Assembly: GCF_029626235.1 (NCBI RefSeq) | Contig: NZ_JARUBO010000005.1 | Location: 6,482,001-6,546,000, forward strand | Direction: 5' to 3' | DNA length: 64,000 nt | Origin: Micromonospora sp. WMMD1120 | GTDB taxonomy: Bacteria; Actinomycetota; Actinomycetes; Mycobacteriales; Micromonosporaceae | Part shown: in pieces, positions 62,201-64,000 of the stretch | How the letters are laid out: each line of letters opens with the position of its first letter | How positions within the stretch are numbered: the stretch's first letter is position 1 | Position numbers and translations under genes: made by a program | Notes under the pieces: model-generated | Seen by the model: the letters and a program-made list of their open reading frames with translations, nothing else | What the model was told of the DNA's origin: nothing | Database searches by the model: none

Positions 62201-64000
62201 CCATGGCCGAGTCGAGGCCCTGACCGACAAGTGGCGCCCCGGTGTCGAGCCGATCGGCGACGAGGCCCAGCACCCCGGCGAAGCGGTCCCGGACCCGGGC
62301 CACCACGGCGTCGCGGTCGGTCAGATCGACCTCGCCGGCCGGGGTGGCAGCGTCGGACCGGCGCGGCAGCAGGGTGGTCAGCAGGTGCGGCAGCAGTCCC
62401 GGATCGGTGCGCCGCAGGATGGCCAGGTCCAACTCCAGCGGCAGCAGCACCGCGCCGGACGGCGACGGGTCGGTCCGGGCGTGCGACAGCGCCGCGTCGA
62501 ACAGCGCGAGCCCGGTCTCCGTGGGCAGCGCGGCGATCCCTCCGCTACCGATACGCCGCAGGTCGTCGTCGGTCAGGTGAGCGGTCATGCCGGTGGCCTC
62601 GGCCCACAGGCCCCAGGCCAGCGAGACACCGGGCAGCCCGGCGGCGCGGCGCTGCTGCACCAGCGCGTCGAGGAAGCCGTTCGCCGCGGCGTACGCGCCC
62701 TGGCCCGGCCCACCGAGCACACCGGCGACCGACGAGAAGACCACGAACGCGTCCAGCTTCGCTTCGGCGGTGAGCTCGTGCAGGTGCCAGCCGGCGTCGA
62801 CCTTCGGTCGCAGCACCGTCTCCAGTTGGTCGGCGTCGATCGCTGTCACCATCGCGTCGCTGAGCACGCCGGCCGCGTGCACGACACCGGTCAACGGGTA
62901 CTCGGGGGGCACCGTGCGCAGGACGGCGGCCAACTGGTCGCGGTCGGCGGCGTCGCAGGCGGCGATGCTGACCTCCGCGCCCAGCGCCTCCAGGTCGGCG
63001 CGGAGCCGGTCCGCGCCGTCGGCGCTCGGTCCGCGCCGCGACAGCAGCAGCAGGTGCTTGACACCCGCCTCGGCGAGATGCCGCGCGAGCAGCGCGCCGA
63101 GTCCGCCGGTTCCGCCGGTGACGAGCACGGTCCCGGCGCCGAGTTCGGCGGCCGCGCTGCCACCCGCCGGCACCGGATGCCGCCGCAGCGCGGGGGTCAG
63201 CAACCGGCCGTCCCGGATCGCCGCCTCGGGCAGGCCGGCCCGCACCGCGTCGGCGACCAGCCTGTCGGTGGCGTCCGGCGCCGCGCCGGTCGATTCGACG
63301 TCGATCACGGTGAGGCGATCCGGGTTCTCGGCGGCGGCGGCCCGGACCAGGCCCCACACGGCCGCCTGGGCGGGGTCCAGCCGCTCCGGCCCGACACCGG
63401 TCAGCACCGCGTCGCGGGTCAGGACGACCAGCCGCCCGGAGCCCGGACCGGCGAGCCACCGCCGTAGCTGCGGCAACAGCCGGTCGATCAGCAGCCGGAC
63501 GCCGGTCACCGGGTCGTCTCCGGTCTCCGCGTCCCGCAGCGACACCACTGCCGGTTCGACGGCCGAACGCGTGCCCGTGACCGGGTGCGCCGACCACCGC
63601 ACCGACAGCAGGGCCGCGTTGCCGGCGGCCGCGGGCCGGGCCAGCAACGAGGTGACCCGGCCGACCGGGTCGCCGGCCGCGTCGCTGAGCTGGATGTCGC
63701 GCAGGTCGCCGTCGGCGGTGATCCGTACCCGCAGGTCGGTCACTCCGGAGCGCCACAGCGAGACAGCGCCGATCGAGAACGGCAACACGGCGCGTCGCTC
63801 GCCGGCCCCGGCGGCGGCGGCCTGGAACGCGGCGTCCAGCAACGCCGGATGCAGACCGTAACGGGCCGCCTGGTCGGTGCCGAGCGTGACGCGGGCGACC
63901 CATCCGTCGCCGTCCCGCCACAGGTCGGTGAGCCCCTGGAAGGCCGGCCCGTACTCGATCCCGGCGTCGGCCATGCCGGGGTAGTGCGGGGTCACATCGA
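59202..64000 (-). CDS. Polyketide synthase, DH(part)-KR-ACP-C-FkbH, 5' end outside window
   Basis: The frame is open to the right edge; about 1599 residues are visible. In order: C-terminal half of a dehydratase (YGLHPALLDAAFQ); KR from about 63130 to 62560 with TGGTGGLG, HAAGVLSDAM (the Asp suggests B-type) and active Tyr in AYAAANG; ACP about 62370-62120 (GLDSAM); condensation-like domain about 62030-60820 with HHAVADL, where the final Gly of HHxxxDG is Leu; then a full FkbH domain about 60800-59202, including the HAD motif VDGDETLWGG and a GNAT-like tail. FkbH proteins make glyceryl-carrier units from 1,3-bisphosphoglycerate. KS and AT must lie beyond the edge. Confidence 0.9.
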   Translation of the reverse strand, partial: DVTPHYPGMADAGIEYGPAFQGLTDLWRDGDGWVARVTLGTDQAARYGLHPALLDAAFQAAAAGAGERRAVLPFSIGAVSLWRSGVTDLRVRITADGDLRDIQLSDAAGDPVGRVTSLLARPAAAGNAALLSVRWSAHPVTGTRSAVEPAVVSLRDAETGDDPVTGVRLLIDRLLPQLRRWLAGPGSGRLVVLTRDAVLTGVGPERLDPAQAAVWGLVRAAAAENPDRLTVIDVESTGAAPDATDRLVADAVRAGLPEAAIRDGRLLTPALRRHPVPAGGSAAAELGAGTVLVTGGTGGLGALLARHLAEAGVKHLLLLSRRGPSADGADRLRADLEALGAEVSIAACDAADRDQLAAVLRTVPPEYPLTGVVHAAGVLSDAMVTAIDADQLETVLRPKVDAGWHLHELTAEAKLDAFVVFSSVAGVLGGPGQGAYAAANGFLDALVQQRRAAGLPGVSLAWGLWAEATGMTAHLTDDDLRRIGSGGIAALPTETGLALFDAALSHARTDPSPSGAVLLPLELDLAILRRTDPGLLPHLLTTLLPRRSDAATPAGEVDLTDRDAVVARVRDRFAGVLGLVADRLDTGAPLVGQGLDSAMAMQARSLIQADFARALPVAMMFNGATVESIAEHLSGAAGVDTAVTPGATTPVEGTIEWPATRDVVRLIRTEQRGVPAVAHHIGLAVRLGADADEHRLAEVCAGLAGAHAALRTAIVADDDGGFLLRVAAEAGAGLLRWSRVPAGTDPGRRLEELLAPPFDLATPPLWRFEMLHYPDGDQVFLIGAHHAVADLASLMLIGVAAGALLNGAPAPAPTNDDIELLLRSQAALPGEPTAPRRAQFAGVQRLDLELARPRPERRSYRSGTHYAALPPGLAERVAEQATRLDVTPAAFWLGALTVHLARLRGRERFVLAVPIDTRLHVDATTAIGFFGVPIPYPAEVAPGTPAGDLLRQTEHRLSRVRDQGVTFLDAMPALIEEGLHRPEAPLVEVYFNYLPPQALAGTRLEILPVGTGHFDLDLMVTVLPGLDQLGLEYNTDILDEESCARLVAGYLEVVAEIADDARTPVTSPVPKVAVAATFALGNLPAMLGLALDDDRYEIVDAPYHQVLASLHDPAGVFTAPGTVAGLVLLRAVDLTRFHPTTDDLPAQLAEEYPAALTGLAERAGVPLIVGLLPEPTDAAWSREVVARLEDTPGVGVLPPEFWAEGFTPDEIFDEHTDAMAHLPFREEFQAGVALAAAEAIAQARRRPPKVIVVDGDETLWGGVAGEVGPAAVDLAGPRDLLARRLLRWRSAGVLLALVSNNDEATVRAVLDRPDCLLSPADFTVISAGWEPKHVRIAAIADRLSLGLDSFLFLDDNPVEIAGIRAALPEVLCLTCPPAVELAAFVRRIWPVVPRPATVEDAGRAEFYRQEQARTEARGQAGFAEFIERLDLRLDVDPVTDRTAERTIQLSRRTNQFNLRPLQLDAESLDRLRRHAEVWTAAARDRFGDYGQIGVLAVRPDDDVLDVLAWMLSCRVLGRGVEDRLLGWLADRAAALGCTAVRLTAENTPRNIPARRMVARLGGGDVDADRLVVTVGLDHLRDFRSWDSEPTSPLEAGNA

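Overview
The window is very GC-rich DNA with strong third-position G/C bias, GTG/TTG starts and many translationally coupled genes. Together with a DUF574-type methyltransferase, an AfsA-domain protein, ECF-SnoaL sigma factors and an NB-ARC/TPR protein, this points to a filamentous actinomycete. Micromonosporaceae is my guess; it is not demonstrated by the sequence alone.

Left flank (1-12.6 kb), ordinary metabolism and transport: the tail of a LuxR-type response regulator; a tricarboxylate-type transporter (tctCBA, minus strand) divergent from an OmpR-type regulator and histidine kinase (tctDE-like) whose mRNA looks leaderless; a TAXI-family TRAP binding lipoprotein; a free-standing type II thioesterase; a secreted sugar dehydrogenase with PKD, CBM6-like and ricin-B modules; and a Gfo/Idh/MocA oxidoreductase overlapping a ThuA-like gene.

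Main cluster (12.7-47.6 kb, all minus strand): a biosynthetic gene cluster that combines phosphonate chemistry with NRPS/PKS megasynthases. Read in the direction of transcription it has a LuxR-type regulator and an antibiotic-kinase homologue (47.6-45.9 kb). Next come six tightly overlapping assembly-line genes (45.7-31.7 kb): C-A-T; KS with a vestigial AT; stand-alone T; T-C-A-T; KS-AT-T; and an A domain with a serine-type pocket that follows a remnant of a C domain and has no T. After a 0.6 kb A/T-richer regulatory gap comes a second run (31.1-12.7 kb): a type II-style ACP, an asparagine-synthase-like amidotransferase, phosphoenolpyruvate mutase (intact EDK-x5-NS motif), phosphonopyruvate decarboxylase, an AfsA-like double hot-dog protein, a protein with an NDK-like domain, an MFS exporter, and a 3606-residue megasynthase (AL-ACP-KS-AT-T-luciferase-like monooxygenase-C-A-T-C). 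PepM and Ppd would make phosphonoacetaldehyde; none of the usual next-step phosphonate genes is present. The modules carry no KR, DH or ER, so beta-keto or monooxygenase-modified acyl units are expected. I know of no described phosphonate pathway with this composition, so this is the strongest candidate for an undescribed system.

Middle (47.9-55.8 kb): an MFS transporter, DUF574 methyltransferase, secreted phosphodiester-glycosidase-like protein, small membrane protein with an ECF-SnoaL sigma factor, and an NB-ARC/TPR protein.

Right edge (55.8-64 kb, minus strand): the end of a second, possibly separate, polyketide locus. It holds an alpha/beta hydrolase, an ACP-thioester reductase with a beta-barrel-like C-terminus, and a large protein open at the window edge with DH(C-terminal part)-KR-ACP-C-FkbH order. 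No rRNA, tRNA, CRISPR array, transposase or replication origin was recognised.
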